This document shows, piece after piece, positions 4,780 to 5,323 of a stretch of DNA of 5,323 nt (the first letter of the stretch is position 1; each line of letters opens with the position of its first letter). The notes under the pieces were generated by a model, which saw nothing but the letters and a program-made list of their open reading frames with translations, was not told the DNA's origin and ran no database searches. Origin of the DNA: Candidatus Kaiserbacteria bacterium RIFCSPLOWO2_01_FULL_54_13 (GTDB lineage: Bacteria; Patescibacteriota; Minisyncoccia; Phycocordibacterales; UBA2100). The DNA lies in contig MFLZ01000036.1 of NCBI GenBank assembly GCA_001781685.1, forward strand, positions 1-5,323. Direction: 5' to 3'. The translations under genes were made by a program, and so were the position numbers.

Positions 4780-4808
4780 TTGTCACTCTCGGCGCTGCGA
4801 TATAAGGT
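4780..4808 (+). promoter_or_regulatory. Promoter of the ParB-like HTH gene
   Basis: TTGTCA (4780-4785) is followed after 17 bp by TAAGGT (4803-4808); an overlapping TATAAG (4801-4806) gives a 15-bp spacer. The -35, the base after it and the -10 closely resemble the divergent minus-strand promoter (TTGTCAC, 17 bp, TATGGT). The predicted leader is about 40 nt. It holds a small hairpin (GCGGA/TCCGC, 4818-4831) and then GGGAG six bases before the ATG at 4855. Confidence 0.5.
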
Positions 4809-4854
4809 TTCGGTAGGGCGGAGGAGTCCGCTGCATCGAGGAAGGGAGTGAGCA

Positions 4855-5289
4855 ATGGCAAAGTTGAGGGAGATGCCCTCTTCAGTTTTGGACCGGGTAC
4901 GCGACATCGAGTGGGAGGACATTGTGCGGCGCTACCGCGCCGCCATTGCTGAAGGAAAAGACCGCGCGTTCGATCCCCGCGAGATTGCAGACGCGGCTAC
5001 GCACATGCTCTACGTACGGTGCATGAAGCGGAGCGAGATCGCCAAACAATTCGGCAAGTACACGGGTTGGATGAGTGACCATATCCGGCTCCAATTTTTG
5101 GAGCCCTCGGTCTGGGCGCTACTCGATCCGGCACTACCGGAGTATGAGCGATTGAGCTTTTTCGACGGGATCGTCGTGCTCTCGCAAGCGAAGGACTCAG
5201 ACCAAGGACAGCTTTCCCGTGCGCAGAATCTGATCAGCGCGCGGAAGAAGGCTAGCGCGAAGGCCGCCGACGCGCGTGGGCGCGCATAA
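4855..5289 (+). CDS. Stand-alone ParB-like helix-turn-helix DNA-binding protein
   Basis: The 144-residue product resembles the central DNA-binding domain of ParB/Spo0J/KorB proteins. Residues about 51-80 hold the helix-turn-helix (MKRSEIAKQFGKYTGWMSDHI, 57-77), matching the ParB pattern of a helix SEIAKQFGK, a turn, and a recognition helix ending in H-I-R-L. The segment RLQFLEPSVWALLDP (78-92) corresponds to the ParB R-L-x-x-L-P-x-x-V-x-x-L stretch. The helical remainder (LSFFDGIVVLSQAKDSDQGQLSRAQNLI) matches the part where ParB has its L-x-x-L-x-x-x-x-x-Q repeat helices. The N-terminal CTP-binding ParB domain with its GxRR motif is missing; only about 50 charged helical residues stand there. 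The C-terminus is a Lys/Ala/Arg-rich tail. The ATG at 4855 follows GGGAG at good spacing. It is likely a transcription factor, possibly self-regulating, but its target is unknown. No terminator is visible before the window ends. Confidence 0.7.
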   Translation: MAKLREMPSSVLDRVRDIEWEDIVRRYRAAIAEGKDRAFDPREIADAATHMLYVRCMKRSEIAKQFGKYTGWMSDHIRLQFLEPSVWALLDPALPEYERLSFFDGIVVLSQAKDSDQGQLSRAQNLISARKKASAKAADARGRA

Positions 5290-5323
5290 GGCGGCTGCCG
5301 AAAAGCGGTCGGACGCCTGTCGT

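Noticed and set aside
4623..4922. N-terminal extension of the minus-strand 97-aa frame to 197 residues
   Set aside because: It would run across both divergent promoters, the repeats and the start of the ParB-like gene, and its sequence is Ser-rich and featureless. The shorter start has a promoter and a Shine-Dalgarno-like site.
5290..5323. Possible terminator after the ParB-like gene
   Set aside because: Only very short imperfect pairings are visible and there is no T-run before the window ends.

Overview
The window looks like a piece of a Patescibacteria (Candidate Phyla Radiation, Parcubacteria-like) chromosome. This is an inference from a compact DprA without an N-terminal SAM domain, a seryl-tRNA synthetase, an Arg-rich short FtsQ, very tight intergenic spacing and two genes that appear to be transcribed without leaders. 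Stops include both TGA and TAA/TAG, so the standard bacterial code fits. No rRNA, tRNA, CRISPR array, transposase or prophage gene is visible.

Layout. (1) 1-572: a small three-helix membrane protein on the + strand (152-445), followed by its own hairpin terminator. A second, oppositely oriented terminator serves the minus-strand gene that arrives from the right. (2) 602-1990, minus strand: dprA (1124-1990), then an unrecognised Arg-rich/Cys-rich protein (602-1042). (3) 1990-2005: a 14-bp intergenic gap in which two overlapping extended -10 elements face opposite ways, each placed so that transcription would begin at the A of the ATG of dprA or serS. (4) 2005-4273, + strand: serS, overlapping by 23 bp with a cell-division ftsQ-like gene. 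The ftsQ-like gene contains a 63-bp in-frame palindromic insert able to fold into a three-way junction, and separately a very strong CG-repeat hairpin. (5) 4279-4349: hairpin terminators between the convergent ends of ftsQ and a minus-strand gene. (6) 4329-5289: a divergent pair, an unknown 97-aa basic protein (minus) and a stand-alone ParB-like helix-turn-helix protein (+). They are separated by 232 bp carrying two look-alike promoters (TTGTCAC, 17-bp spacer, TAWGGT), a dyad over one of them, and repeated TTGAGAAT motifs.

Function. dprA (loading of RecA on incoming single-stranded DNA), serS (serine charging of tRNA) and ftsQ (divisome) are housekeeping genes and the firm part of this annotation. 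The two outer regions are accessory and poorly known. The most interesting signals are the palindromic insert inside ftsQ, the symmetric leaderless promoter between dprA and serS, and the divergent module with matched promoters and candidate operators.
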